64,000 bases of DNA from Odontocerum albicorne (GCA_949825065.1 OX463859.1:19119134-19183133), one strand, 5' to 3'; positions 36,031-50,842 are shown, counted from the first letter of the stretch. Numbers and translations are program-made. The notes: a model not told the origin generated them from the sequence alone.

Positions 36031-36590
36031 TACATACCTTATATTACAAAAAAAAAACGCCTTTTAAATTAAGTGTTATGACAACTGCAGAATCTTAACT
36101 GTCTTAAGATCTGTAGAGATTAATCATTATCAGTTCATCTACCAAGATTTGAAACATCCCATGAATGTCATAAGAGGTTCCTTTTCATCATATTTATTCG
36201 AAATTACCTTTTAATCGATTGTTTCGAAGCATTGTAGTCGGTGAAACGTGAATTTTTATTACATTACGCTTTCAATTTATCAAAATAAAAAGAATCATTT
36301 TCATGAATATGATTTGTATTCGATGTCTGTTATTGTTTAAAATCACGCAATTTCGTATTTAGGCAGAGCGAGAGGTGAGGGTGGAATCGGGGCGAGTTCG
36401 GTTGGAAGTATTACTTTCTCATTTGAGCTGACGAGGAAATATTGAAACGTTCCCTTTGATGCTCTTATTATTCCTTTGGAAAACATCTACGTTTAATTTT
36501 TTTTCTTTGTTGTTTTAAAAAGCGGCAATTTTTGTATTATGTAAAATCGTATTTTTTTAACAGATTTATGAACATTTAAAAAATTGGTTA
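36030..36590. other. Unassigned stretch
   Basis: A GC-richer patch gcagagcgagaggtgagggt at 36362-36400 has no open frame. Otherwise AT-rich. Confidence 0.3.
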
Positions 36591-36594
36591 AATT

Positions 36595-37110
36595 TAAGAA
36601 TGACTTAGCGAGTATACGACGAAATGATCACGACGAGAATGTGCCTAGTTAAGTCTATTTTCTTTGCAATATTCATGTATGGTGCAGATACTTGGACTCT
36701 GAGAGTAAGCGAGAGACGTAGAATAGATGCATTTGAAATTTGGTGCTGGAGAATGATGTGATGAATTCCATGGACTGCAAGGTGAACTTACACACCCATC
36801 TCGAAGAATTGAGAATAACTGAAATATTATGAGAGTGACCAAATGAGAGACGGAACTGGACTACCCTTAACAACTGTCCTTCGGGTCGCGGAGTGAATGG
36901 ATGATTGGAAAGAAGTCATCGGAGACTATAGGTTACACAGCAGGATGATGAAGCGAGTATACAAGTCAGAAGTGCAGGGTGTGCATGGAAGAGGTAGACC
37001 GAAGAAGACGCAGCTACAACAGCTGTAAAGGGAGAAGTTTGAATAAAAGAAGACTGTGCATGACGAGATGCACAAATGTGGAGGAAAAGTTTGGAGATCA
37101 GTTCTTTCTA
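36595..37110 (+). mobile_element. Non-LTR retrotransposon C-terminal remnant
   Basis: Plus-strand reading (with stops): KSIFFAIFMYGADTWTLRVS, ERRRIDAFEIWCWRMM and RIPWTARWTYTPIS. After a shift it continues MMKRVYKSEVQGVHGRGRPK. This is the YGxETW ... AFExWCxRRM ... GRPxxxW tail seen in many arthropod LINE polyproteins. It is distinct from LINE-A and from the intact RTE. Confidence 0.75.
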
Positions 37111-37830
37111 ACTTCCCCGCAAGGAACACGGTGCTATAATATGTATGTATATAAGATTTCTGTGTGAGAATTATTGTGATTCGATCAATCAAGATTTTGC
37201 ATCGTGTAATAATGATATTGTTGCCAGTGGCTGATCTAACAGCATTCACGCTAAGCAAGCTGGCGACCTATGTTGATTCTTGGTGAATTCTTCTCCGGAC
37301 TCTTTTACGCCTGAATTTAAGAATCCAGATAGTGCTCTTATAAACAAAATTGAAGTCTTTCAACCTCCTTTATTTCTTTAATAGCTTGAGCCAGAAAGAA
37401 TGCACTCTCGAGGTGTTTGTAATGATTAGGATACAGCGCTATACACAATTATCTATGGGAAAAAAACAAAAAAGAATTCCGTAAACTGATCGCCTTATGT
37501 TGATCATAATCTTATACTCCCATTTAGACGTTTTTATATTTATTTTATAACATTTTTAATATCTAATTCACGGTGTATAAGAGTGCTCTTAAAGAGTTAA
37601 CCCTTTAAATGGCGCTTTATATACGGTCATTTTGTTGTTATTATTAATGTATTGCGTTCAAATTTTGTTACACAAAATATCATGAAGAGCAAATTATGTT
37701 AAAATTTCTTCCGACCAACGAGACAGTTGTTCAAGTTAAAAACAGAATAAAACACTTATTATTTTTTCAGTCTTTTTCTACGTTCACGTTATACATCTCA
37801 TATGCACAACACATATAATATTAAAACACT
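37110..37830. other. Unassigned AT-rich stretch
   Basis: No recognisable gene or repeat. Ends at the MITE boundary. Confidence 0.35.
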
Positions 37831-38390
37831 GTATAGTTCAGAAAATGTAGGATGAGTCGTGTGACAGATCACAAATTTGCCCCAATACAACCTTGTAACG
37901 ACGTTCAGTGATTTTAATTATTTTATCAACTTTAATATAAGCCTTGATTCTAATACATAGCAAGTTATTTAGGTAAATACATTACAAAAAACTAACAATA
38001 ATGACAAATTAATACATCTTGTTACAAATTAGCAAAATTGTGGCGTTTTAGTGACGTTTGTCAAAAGTTTATACGTTAATCCGCATTGGCTAGGGATGGG
38101 GTATTCAATAATTGGATTTTCGATTTTTTTATACTTAAAATGAAATATTCGTAATTAGTATTAATTCATTGTGAATCTTGGCCTATTTAGAGATAGATAA
38201 AAATCATACAATAGATTAGAAAGTCAGTATAATGAAAATTAGGAATTAAAACGTCAGTTTAGAGAAAAACAATTGTTCGATTTAAAAAAAAACTATTCGA
38301 TTTGTAAAAACAAAAAACGATATTACCCCATCCCTTTGTGACATGACGTTTTAAATGCCGCACGACTCATCCTAGACTTTCTGAAGTATA
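37831..38390. mobile_element. MITE with about 30-bp terminal inverted repeats
   Basis: The left end gttcagaaaatgtaggatga followed by gtcgtg matches the inverted right end cttcagaaagtctaggatga followed by gtcgtg. Both are bordered by TATA (37832-37835 and 38387-38390), a possible 2- or 4-bp target duplication. No coding content. A second element is nested inside. Confidence 0.75.
38092..38335. mobile_element. Second MITE nested in the first
   Basis: The inverted repeats agggatggggta (38092-38103) and taccccatccct (38324-38335) are perfect. The AGGGATGGG type of end is typical of hAT-related MITEs as I know them, but I see no 8-bp duplication, so the superfamily is a guess. Confidence 0.6.
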
Positions 38391-41740
<3,350 letters not shown>

Positions 41741-41760
41741 ATATATATACATATATGTGA

Positions 41761-41865
<105 letters not shown>

Positions 41866-41870
<5 letters not shown>

Positions 41871-41945
41871 TATTACTCCATTGACTTTCTTTCTTATCGC
41901 TTCACATCGTTTGATATCCCTTGTAACCCTTCCATCAGCTGAAAA
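41866..41945 (-). mobile_element. LINE-A target, right flank of the RTE insertion
   Basis: ttattactccattgactttc, then cgcttcacatcgtttgatat and aacccttccatcagctgaaa match 3434-3512 in order (gcctcattgattttgttccc, then cgtgactcttccataacctg). Confidence 0.7.
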
Positions 41946-41999
41946 AATATTGTATTGTATAACATATTACACTTTCGTTGTATACAACACAATCCGGCG

Positions 42000-42170
42000 A
42001 ACTAATTGTCATGTAGCAATATCTTCCAGCCAACCAGAAATATGTCAATTAAGCATTAAGTGAAAACGTGTCAGGAATCCTTTTTGAAAAAATGTGAACC
42101 TCCTGGCTGGGAGACAAGCGGAGGTTGTCTACGGTCGAAAACCACGGAGGTTGTCTACGGTCAAAAATAC
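42000..42170 (-). mobile_element. SINE-B copy with duplicated 5' edge
   Basis: On the minus strand the order is head (near 42110-42140, ccgcttgtctcccagccagg), body with cctgacacgttttcact and 3' part ttggctggaagatattgcta catgacaat. The 5' edge shows a 27-bp direct duplication: acggaggttgtctacggtc at about 42118 and 42146. Confidence 0.6.
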
Positions 42171-43060
42171 TACCTTAAAAGCAGTATTATATAACTGGCT
42201 CTGATCTTTATTTTCTCACCCTCATTTAACATTTACTTTTCCTTTCAGATTTTCCGATCACCATAAAACATAGTGAATTTCAGGAAAGATTCAAAATCCT
42301 TTGCAAAAGTCTCCATTACACTCTTAAGAACACCTTCAATACACTACAAACCTCTTTATCGTAATCTATTCGGACACTTAACGAGCTTCATTATCTCTTT
42401 TCAAACAATGTTTCATATTTTGATGTAAGTAACGTAACAAATATAACTAAGCGTACTTAGCATTGATATGAAACGTATTCCGTATTAAAATATGTCTCCC
42501 AAAAGACAAAGTTAGTCTACTAAATATTTAACTTTGATGGATGGTAGCATATTCTAATTAGCTTTTAATGTTATACGTGAAGAATTAAGTAAAATATCGT
42601 GTTTTTACTCAAAAATTTCAGCTGAGATATCATTTTGAATTTAATATAACACAAGTTTTGGTTCAGTAGACGTTTTCTTCAAAACTGTATCAAGAGTAAT
42701 TGAAATCTGCCAGTCAACGGTAACGTAAGAGTTGAATCAAGTTTAAAACGACAACATTTTGTAGAAAATATGAATTTGAAATTACTCCCGACGAAAAATT
42801 CTTTTAATATTGTTTTAAAAGTTGCCCCAATTTTTACGTTGATTTTACCATATTAAATGGGGAATTTACTCTTTCGCAGTTACGCCACAAATTTACCATT
42901 ACGCGATACTTTTTGGAGCAGACAAGGGGATTCCCTAAATTTCCCGAAGATTATCTTGACGAATTGTGGAGTAAGGTGATGAGCACAATAAGTTTTATGG
43001 TAACTGCCTCCAAGAATACATAACGGAGATATTAAAAGCACACGTCAAATCCTCCCTGAA
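42170..43060. other. Unassigned stretch
   Basis: No recognised gene. A T-rich acceptor-like tttacttttcctttcag occurs at 42233-42249, but no open frame follows. Confidence 0.3.
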
Positions 43061-43062
43061 AA

Positions 43063-43800
43063 AGAAATCAAATTTATTGACTCTAAATTCCCAAAAAACT
43101 AAATATATCACATTAAACATTTCTTAAAGAACTCAAGCACCTACAAATAAATTCATAACATTGGTTCACCTTTGGCTGACTGTAGTTGTGTTTCTTTGGA
43201 ACAGGTTGATAGTATAAAGTATCTTGGAGTTTTTATAGATTAGTTTCTTCGCTGGGAGGTCCATATTAACGTTTTGAGCACACAAATCAGAAAACTAGGG
43301 TACATATTCCGTATGATTCGAAATATGCTCAGTGAAAATATCCTCCAAAGTATATACTTCGCTTTATGTCAGTCGGCAATTTTTTATGGTATATCAGTTG
43401 GGGGTATGCACCTTAACACAAAAAAAATGTACTACAAGTTTCCCAAAAAATGATTATAAAAATAATTAATAGACTTCCTGCCCGGTATCTCACAGCGGAG
43501 CTTTTCAGAGAGTATTGGGTCCTGAACATAGCCAATTTGCATTTCAAATTCATTCTCTGGCACTATCATTGAGAGGAGGGGAAGATGCAGACTCAGCAGA
43601 GACACATGATATGCATGGAAGCTGATCAAATGTTCACCATCCCTAGAGTTAAAACATCTTTTGCCCAAAGGCAATATGCCTATTTGGCTCCTATGACATA
43701 CAACGGGGTGCCGAATTCAATAAAGGCAAAATGAGGAAAACAATTTAGGCAGTCGATCAGAGCGTGTTTCTTATTGCGACAGGAGTTTGAATACTTGGGC
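43063..43800 (+). pseudogene. LINE-J reverse transcriptase C-terminus, broken
   Basis: Readable blocks in different frames: LLTLNSQKTKYIT, SPLADCSCVSLEQVDSIKYL, GVFID followed by a stop, FLRWEVHINVLSTQIRKLGY, IFRMIRNMLSENIL and IYFALCQSAIFYG. Relative to the open copy at 9458 it carries several stops and small indels. Useful for judging which LINE-J residues are ancestral. Confidence 0.85.
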
Positions 43801-44215
43801 TCGCAAGAGGAATGACTTGTAGCAAATGTTTGTGTGAGCTCTTGAGTGTGGTATTTTTTTATGGTTATCTGCGGTGTATTGTGGGATGAATGTTTTGGCC
43901 TGTCTGGAGGGATGAAGTGTGAGGGGTTTGATCCGCGTGATGTATACAAATGTAATTGAGTATCACTGTTTGTCAGGTTGATGAGAATGTGCAACAGGGT
44001 TTTATATAATAAAAAATCGGAAAGAAGTATCGATTTATTTTTTCATGCTGTATGTCCTCAGTGAGATACAGGCAAACGCCTAGTTTACTGAGGACACGAC
44101 AAACGAAAGGCAACAAACCCAGATCCATTAAAATTGTGTGTCCAAATTAAACTACTTGTTATTTTTTCGCAAATTATGTAAATTTCTTGTCATGTGTAAA
44201 ATAAATTAAATAAAA
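43063..44215 (+). mobile_element. LINE-J copy, 5'-truncated and decayed
   Basis: The ORF part (43063-43800) parallels the LINE-J ORF from LLTLNSQKTKYIT to the end, with stops and shifts. The 3' UTR (43800-44215) includes gatacaggcaaacgcctagt, aaaggcaacaaacccagatc and a tail tgtgtaaaataaattaaata. Colinear with 8965-10210 on the other strand. Confidence 0.9.
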
Positions 44216-44234
44216 AAAATTTGCCGTGTATATT

Positions 44235-44335
44235 CGTTTTTTTAGTATTCATTCGTTAAAGATGACCAAACCATCTCAGAGAACTCTTCTTTTTCTTACT
44301 TAATAACATACATCAACTTTAAATTCACATCCTAG
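44235..44335 (-). mobile_element. LINE-A fragment
   Basis: ttttttagtattcattcgtt, aaccatctcagagaactctt and acatcaactttaaattcaca match 3140-3240 (minus-strand FVHVKRMNE ... LKKNTL region). Confidence 0.6.
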
Positions 44336-44460
44336 AAAATATTCAAATGTACAAATGTATTTTTTTATATCATTTATATTATTAAAATGTATTGATAGTT
44401 GAATCCGATACGTCAGCAAAAATAATTTTATCTCTCAACCACGATTACATGAAAATTTCC

Positions 44461-44698
44461 GAGGTATATACATATAGAACATAAGATACTTGGGTTGCCG
44501 AGGTATATACATATAGAACATTAGATACTTGGGTTTCTGAGGTTTGTACCTACATATAGAACATAAGATACTTGAGTTGCCGAGGTATGCACATATATAA
44601 CATAAGATACTTGGGTTGCCGAGGTATGTACATATAGAACATAAGATACTTGAGTTGCCGAGGGATGTACATATAGAACATAAGACACTTGGATTGCC
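44461..44698. repeat. 39-bp tandem repeat, 6 copies
   Basis: The unit is gaggtatatacatatagaac followed by ataagatacttgggttgcc. Starts are at 44461, 44500, 44539 (a 43-bp unit), 44582, 44621 and 44660. Confidence 0.96.
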
Positions 44699-44819
44699 AG
44701 TTCGATATTAGTTGGTTTTCGTATTTTTATTAATAATAAGATGCCAGATTCCGTTTATTTTGTATATTATTTTCGTTTCAAACAGTTTCGTTTCTTCTTC
44801 CATACCATAAATATATATA

Positions 44820-44930
44820 AGTCTTAAGTAAAAACCAGACTGACACCTCTTTTGAAAATCTTTGTTCCAAGATACATCAAACCCACGCATTGGCAGACAG
44901 GCGTCTTACCAACAAGGCCACGGAGGTCAA
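44820..44930 (-). mobile_element. SINE-B 5' half
   Basis: On the minus strand: acctccgtggccttgttggt, aagacgcctgtctgccaatg, cgtgggtttgatgtatcttg and gtcagtctggtttttact. A close match to the tRNA-like consensus. Confidence 0.75.
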
Positions 44931-45004
44931 AAGACAAATGTTTTTTAGTCGATTTAACAGACAAAAAATTAAACTTCAACCACGATTACATAAAAGTGAA
45001 ATAA

Positions 45005-45190
45005 ATATGGCCTAGTTAGTGAAATAAATGTCTTCTCATCCGAGAGTTGCGGGTTCGACTCCTGTTGGTTAATTTAAAAAAAAATTACTAGTCTGGTTTG
45101 CATTCAAGGGTTCTTTCGGATATTTTAATTGGATGGAAGGCATTGCCAAATGGCTGTATACCCTTTAGTTTATTTTGATCAAGTAAAGTA
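45005..45190 (+). mobile_element. SINE-B copy
   Basis: atatggcctagttagtgaaa, gagttgcgggttcgactcct (a very good B box), poly-A linker, ctagtctggtttgcattcaa and tggaaggcattgccaaatgg. Confidence 0.8.
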
Positions 45191-45830
45191 TTAAAATAAT
45201 ATACAATATATTTAGAGACTATTATCGTTTAAAAAAGTGATATAACGATTAAGGTGTGGACATTACTACTTTTATAGATAAATTCTTCACCTTTTTTCAT
45301 TGAAGTTCTTTTTCAAGTACACACAATGAAAAACGATGAAAAACAATGAAAAACGATATCTCAAGAGTAGTTGTAGACTCCTATTTAATTTATTCTCGTT
45401 ACATTTTCTGTTAACGTTTTTATGCGTCTTATTTTCAACCATTAACGCGTTTCACGATTAAATTGCATTTTAAAAAAAAAGTATGGTGGTTGTATAAAAT
45501 GGCATTTTTCTTAAAAAAGTTTCAGTTTTTATGAATTTGGTTTGTATATATATCGTATAACTTTATATATACTGAAAAATCATACAAAACCCGTTTTCAA
45601 GTTAAAACATGTAAAAGCACATTATCTAAGGTACGTAAGTAAATATTTCTCCATACCAATGTTTTGATAAAGTGAAATTTTCCAACACGCTAATAAATTA
45701 TTTCTTTATCAGTTGAGAAAAATACATGTGTACGTCGATAGTGCTCTACAGAAAGGGTGTCCATAAACATTGACCTGTTGGAACTGTGTTTTCACTCAAG
45801 TTTAAACGACACATTTACTCTAACAAGGAA
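45190..45830. other. Unassigned stretch
   Basis: AT-rich, with a short repeat gatgaaaaacaatgaaaaac at 45333-45358. No gene recognised. Confidence 0.3.
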
Positions 45831-45834
45831 ATCA

Positions 45835-46080
45835 TGATTTAATTTTTTTTTATATTTATTTTGCACATGACAAGAAATATACAATACATAATTTGTGAAA
45901 AAACAAGAGGCAATTTAATTTGGACATAATTTTAATGGATCTGGGTTTGTTGCCTTCAGGATCCGATATTCTCTGAAAAGCTCCGCTGTGGAATACCGAG
46001 CAGGAAGTTTATTAATTATTTTTGAAGTCAATTTTCGGAAAACCTTCAGGGTGTGGTTTTGTGTTAAGGTGCAATATATA
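45835..46080 (-). mobile_element. LINE-J copy with internal deletion
   Basis: The 3'-UTR part (tgcacatgacaagaaatata to ggatctgggtttgttgcctt, 45862-45957) is joined directly to ORF sequence (tccgatattctctgaaaagc at 45960, matching 9750-9850). The intervening 600 bp or so are missing. Confidence 0.8.
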
Positions 46081-46129
46081 TTTCAAATCTGCATTTGCGT
46101 GATATTCCTTTTTTCATTGCTGATCCTGA

Positions 46130-46400
46130 AGCTCTGAATGGTAAACTTTTAAATGTTTGAGATATGGGTTGAATGTGCAGCTTTAGGAATTACTGGACAA
46201 CCCATTTTGGAAAACACTTATAAAAATTTATGATTACATATGAATACCATACATACACTCTTAACTCTATCCAAAGCCGAATGTGTTTCTTTCACATGTT
46301 GCAAGATCAACAAATGTTTTTTTTATAATTAGTCTTCCTTTGGAAAGTTTTCTGCGTTTTTTTTACAAAATAGTTTTTTTTAATAAACACAAAAGCTGGA
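46130..46400 (+). mobile_element. LINE-K 3'-UTR fragment
   Basis: gagatatgggttgaatgtgc, agctttaggaattactggac and ggaaagttttctgcgttttt parallel 63040-63190 (gagatatgggtggcgtgtgc, then agctttgagaaacacttaaa). Confidence 0.6.
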
Positions 46401-46544
46401 AAAGATCTTATTTAACGTGCGCTATGTTCGTCTCCTTCCATTTAACTTATTTATTTATTTTGTAATATTTTTAACCTGTCAATTATATTGAGCTCGAATC
46501 CCGAGTTATGACACCCTTGAGGAGATTCAGATCTCTAAAAGGCG

Positions 46545-46731
46545 CGTTAAAAATAATTACTTTATTATTATAATGAAAATACAAAAATTCTTTATAACAT
46601 AGTATTCTAAAAAAAATAATTGCGTATCTTTCTGGTCAGTTATTTTCCTTACTTCTTTCGTCAGGAACACATACATTTGTTTTCATCCATGCTGGTTCAC
46701 AGCCCGGCATTCCACATCCTCCCGCATTAAG
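46545..46731 (-). CDS. Candidate terminal exon of a host gene (partial)
   Basis: After a possible splice acceptor (tgtcacag, 46739-46732) a minus-strand frame gives LNAGGCGMPGCEPAWMKTNV, then CVPDERSKENN and TGA at 46638-46636. An AATAAA-type signal follows near 46562, about 75 bp after the stop, as expected for a last exon. An in-frame stop lies just upstream of the acceptor, which fits an intron border. GC content is clearly above the background. The Cys spacing (C-x4-C-x10-C) hints at a secreted, disulfide-bonded C-terminus, but I recognise no family. The acceptor has a poor pyrimidine tract, so the boundary is uncertain. Confidence 0.35.
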
Positions 46732-46739
46732 CTGTGACA

Positions 46740-48030
46740 GATAATCTTTTTATCGCAACATTGATGTAAGTATAGTGTTTGACAATAACATAGAACTTTT
46801 CAAAGTTTAATTGTTTATAGAAATTTTATGTGAAAAAAACATGGGCAATTGGACTGCACTCATAAGTTTTTGTAATAAACTTGAAGCCAATAAGAGGATT
46901 GTGAAGCATTCTATGAACTTAAGATTTTAATACGTGACACTTTGTTAGTATTTCTTAAGTTTCCATTTTTCTTATTACACTTGCTGTTGAAACATATCAA
47001 ATTTTTTGAAAGCAAGTGCTTCTGATCTGTTTTGATGAAGCTCTTACGTTCTTTTCTTGATGGGATTGTTAAGTTTATTCTTAAACTGTTGCATGTTAAG
47101 TATTTAATTTTCTAAAACAATGTTGCATGTTATCAAATTTCCCGTTGGTACTCATATTAAAAAAAAAAAAGGTTCTGTTTTCACTTAACTTTATTAGCTG
47201 GTGTTCAGAAATTGTTACTTAACAACTTGCTGTATAAAACGGAATAGTCATACAATACGACCATTCATAACAATACACGAATACCACATGCATTCATAAC
47301 AATACACGAATACCACACGCATTTCACTAAGAAAAAAAATGTAAATATTTCGTATTTATGTCTTTATTAATTTAATACAGCTAATAAATACAGTTAAAGT
47401 TCAGTTACATATAAAGCTTTTAGAGAAATATATACAGTAACAAGTAACAAAATTAACGAATAAGAAATAATGGTTAAGCCGAAATAACAGTCTCCTATTT
47501 TTAAGAAAGCTTATTTAAGAAAGATACTTTCTTTATAATTTTGTTGAGAAATGTTCAAGATGTCAATGTCCGAGGCCAGACTTAAAAGAAACAGCACTTT
47601 GCTAAGTAGTTCTACTTATTGCCAGTCTAAATTGATCAACATTTGTGAACCTGGAATAGTTGTCAGGAACATAGCCCCCATATCTTTTCCAACATAGTTG
47701 CGTTAGATGTTGGTTCCGTATCCAACTTAAATATATGAGATGAGACCCTCACACCTCTTCTAGGCTTAGCTCACGCTTAGAAGGTAGGATTTATTTATTT
47801 CATTTACGATATAGCAGTGCAAACAAATGCACATACTAAAATTTATTATAAATACTTAAAATTATTGACTAAATGACAAATCTTTATCTAAAACTAATAT
47901 TTAGATACAAATAAGCAGTAGTAATAATTACAAAATAATTGTTTAAAATAAATGTATATTTAAATTAAATATATGGTATGTATGTTATTACAAAATCTTA
48001 ACAAACATAGAAAAAACAGCAAAAATACAT
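46740..48030. other. Unassigned stretch
   Basis: A direct repeat of about 31 bp (cattcataacaatacacgaa plus taccac) occurs at 47262 and 47292. At 47640-47720 the text is GC-richer but not open. No further exon of the 46.6-kb candidate could be identified. Confidence 0.3.
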
Positions 48031-48175
48031 TATAATTTGTTTTATCAAACACCATAATTTTTTTATTTAACCCTACCGGTTTCAAGGCTTTCACCTCATC
48101 TTCAGGGGAGCACAAACACTGAAGAACGTTAATGCCTTAACTACGAATATAAACAATATATAAAAATACATTAAT
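48030..48175 (-). repeat. PLE-R terminal repeat
   Basis: ttgttttatcaaacaccata, aaccctaccggtttcaaggc, tttcacctcatcttcagggg and gttaatgccttaactacgaa. The core on the minus strand reads ctgaagatgaggtgaaagcc, then ttgaaaccgg. Here the gttaatgccttaac end lies on the other side of the core than in the 11130 copy. Confidence 0.8.
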
Positions 48176-48219
48176 TTGTATGTTAGTTTATCTCTCGGAG
48201 AATTTTATGGTCCCTTTGC

Positions 48220-48290
48220 CAAATTCGTGGCATAGTCTGTAGAATGCTAGTTTTCTACCCAAGGGGTTACGGGTTTCATTTACGAGATAT
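48220..48290 (+). mobile_element. SINE head-like fragment
   Basis: aattcgtggcatagtctgta (A-box position) and ggggttacgggtttcattta (B-box position). No clear body. Confidence 0.4.
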
Positions 48291-49030
48291 TATATTTTGA
48301 AAATAGTCTCCGTTAGCTAAGATAATTATCAATAGTTTAGATATTATATGATTGTTTAATGGATCCAAATATAAAATATCAAGTAACTGAATTTCGTTTT
48401 TCTGTCCCGTTCTTGTCCCTATTACCAATTTTAATTTGTTTAAAAGTGTCAAACACATTTTATAACAGTCACCCTACCTGTATACAAGTATACAGGATGA
48501 TACCATAAATTAAGTCCGTGATAAATCATTACCATTATTTAAGATGAAAGAAATATTCCTCAAGTTTGCGCGATTTCTTTTTTTTTCCGCTTTTGTGTTA
48601 TTTTTTTCCATTGAATGAATATCTCTCATTGTTCGTAAATTTTTGCAAAAAAATGTAATGACAAAAGGAAATATTTCGTATTCTTATCTTTTTATTTTTG
48701 CTCGTAAACTGGAGATTTTTTTGTTTCCTTTTATATCTTTGAAACTTTTGTTTTGAACTTGAAGAACACTGAAGTTTTTTCTGATATTTTTCATCACCTT
48801 ATTTTTCTCTCATTCAAAAGTTTAGAAAGAAAAAAAAAACTTTGATATTGATATTCTCCTAAATAATGTTTTAACTGAAAAAAACACTTTCGAAACACAA
48901 ATATATTCTTTTATATTTATCAAATCAAACTTCAAAGGCAACTTATCTACGAAAAGCTCTATACGAATAAATTAAGATGAAGATAATAAATTATTCATAA
49001 CATGCTGTCATTTAACTATCGGTTAAAGCT
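48290..49030. other. Unassigned AT-rich stretch
   Basis: T-run rich. No gene or repeat family recognised. Confidence 0.35.
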
Positions 49031-49310
49031 GAGATGACTTCACGCCAGACTTTTCTATTTCGACATACTCGTACCAACGAGTATTCCGCCGACTCTACGA
49101 CTTGACATACCAGTTCCGTAGGTATCTCTTATTTTCTCTCAAATTCATTCACTTGGTTCAAACATATTTCTATCTTCTTTTGTTACCTTTCTCTCACATT
49201 ATCGCATTTAAGATATATTTTCAAACTTTTATCACTTATACACACGTAATGTCCAAACAACCTCAGATTGCTTTTCGTTATTCTACTAGAATATTGTTTT
49301 AGATTCATCT
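49030..49310 (-). mobile_element. LINE-A 3' coding fragment
   Basis: gctgagatgacttcacgcca, tatctcttattttctctcaa and attcacttggttcaaacata match LINE-A in reverse (the KPRKVWLDQVN region). Decayed. Confidence 0.55.
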
Positions 49311-49489
49311 TTTTTTTTAATCCTTTAATTATTTTTTAAATATTTTAAAACGACATTTAACATGTGATTAACTGATTCATCCCATATAATCGTTTATAGT
49401 TATTTTTAAGGAAACAAAATTCATCAACGTTAAAAATACACTTCAAATTAAATTTATTTGAAGTTCTATTTTCAACGTTTATTTTTACG

Positions 49490-50370
49490 AGTATAACGTC
49501 AGTTAAGCATGTAAACGTTAAATATTGATTCCGTTAAACTTTCTCAACGTACTGTGGAGCATATAAACGTAAAACTTGAAAACGACTAAAACGTTTTAAA
49601 CGTATGGTGAAGCATGATAACGTTAAACTTTCTCAATTTACAGTGGAACATGTAAACGTAAAACATTGTTAACGTTAAACTTTATCAATATACCATTGAG
49701 CATGTAAATGATAAGCATTGATTACGTTAAACTTTCCCAACGTACATTGGAGCATGTAAACATAAACTATCGATAACCAGAAAAATGTTCTTAATGTACA
49801 GTGAATCATGTAATGGTAAAACATTGATTACGTTAAACTTTCTTAACGAACGGCGGAGCATACACACATACTCGTACAACATTGATCACGTAAAACTTTT
49901 TCAATGTACGGTGGAGTGTGAAAATGTAAATCATTGATAACATTAAACTTTCTTAACGTACGGTGGAGTATGTAAATGTAAACTATTGATTACGTGAATC
50001 TTTTTCAACGTAAAGTGAAGCATGTTAACGTAAAATATTGATAACATTAAAAACGTTTTTACGAGTAACGTAAAATGAACGGTGTAATCTTAAAACATTG
50101 ATTACGTGAAACTTTCACAATGTACTGTGAAGCATGTAACTGTAAAACATTGATTACATTGAACTCTTTAAACGTACAGCGTAGCATATTTATGTAAAAT
50201 ATTGATCATGTAAATCTTTTTTAACGTACGGCGGTGCATGTATGCGTAAAACAATGATTACATTAAACTTTCACAACGCATGGTGGAGTATGCAATCGTA
50301 AAACATAGAAAAATTTTACAGCTTACGGTGGAGCATATAATCGTTAAACATTCACAACATTAGGTGGAAA
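49490..50370. repeat. Diverged 52-bp tandem array, about 16 units
   Basis: The consensus is aacgtacggtggagcatgta followed by aacgtaaaacattgattacg ttaaactttctc. Unit landmarks (ggagc or variants) fall at about 49560, 49613, 49649, 49701, 49753, 49807 and 49859, mostly 52 bp apart with occasional indels. Copies differ at 10-30 percent of sites by eye, so the array is old compared with the other minisatellites here. Confidence 0.92.
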
Positions 50371-50519
50371 ATGATGACCTGCAATATTTTCCTCTGCCTC
50401 AACATTGATAGGAGTATTATGAAAACTGTCAAATCAACTAATTAGCAAATAATCTGAAAAAATGTTTTAAGATTCATAATATTTTTTAGATTTACTATTC
50501 AGGAAAATTCCGTAAAACT

Positions 50520-50690
50520 ACCTACGTGACCTTAATGGTAAGACGCTTGCCTTCCAACTAGGGTGATGCGGGTAAGATTCTCGTTGGTTCAATTAAAAAA
50601 AATCTTCCAGTGTGGTTTTCCCTTCAGTCGCTTTAAGAATTAGAATATCAATTTGAATATGGTAGTTGAGCAAAATGGGATAATGGAAAA
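50520..50690 (+). mobile_element. SINE-B copy
   Basis: ctacgtgaccttaatggtaa, gacgcttgccttccaactag, atgcgggtaagattctcgtt, poly-A linker and tccagtgtggttttcccttc. Confidence 0.7.
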
Positions 50691-50842
50691 AATGGTATAT
50701 TACTTTTTAATTTATTTTGTAAAAACCTTATGAAAAAAAAAACGGGTTTAAAGTTTCCACAAGCTAAAAACTTGGCTTTTTTAAATTAAAATGATTTCTT
50801 TCATTTTCTCAAGATTATATTTCTTATTTTTCTTTGTTTCAG

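Noticed and set aside
36926..37258. 110-codon minus-strand ORF
   Set aside because: Antisense to a plus-strand LINE C-terminal remnant; no recognisable domain.
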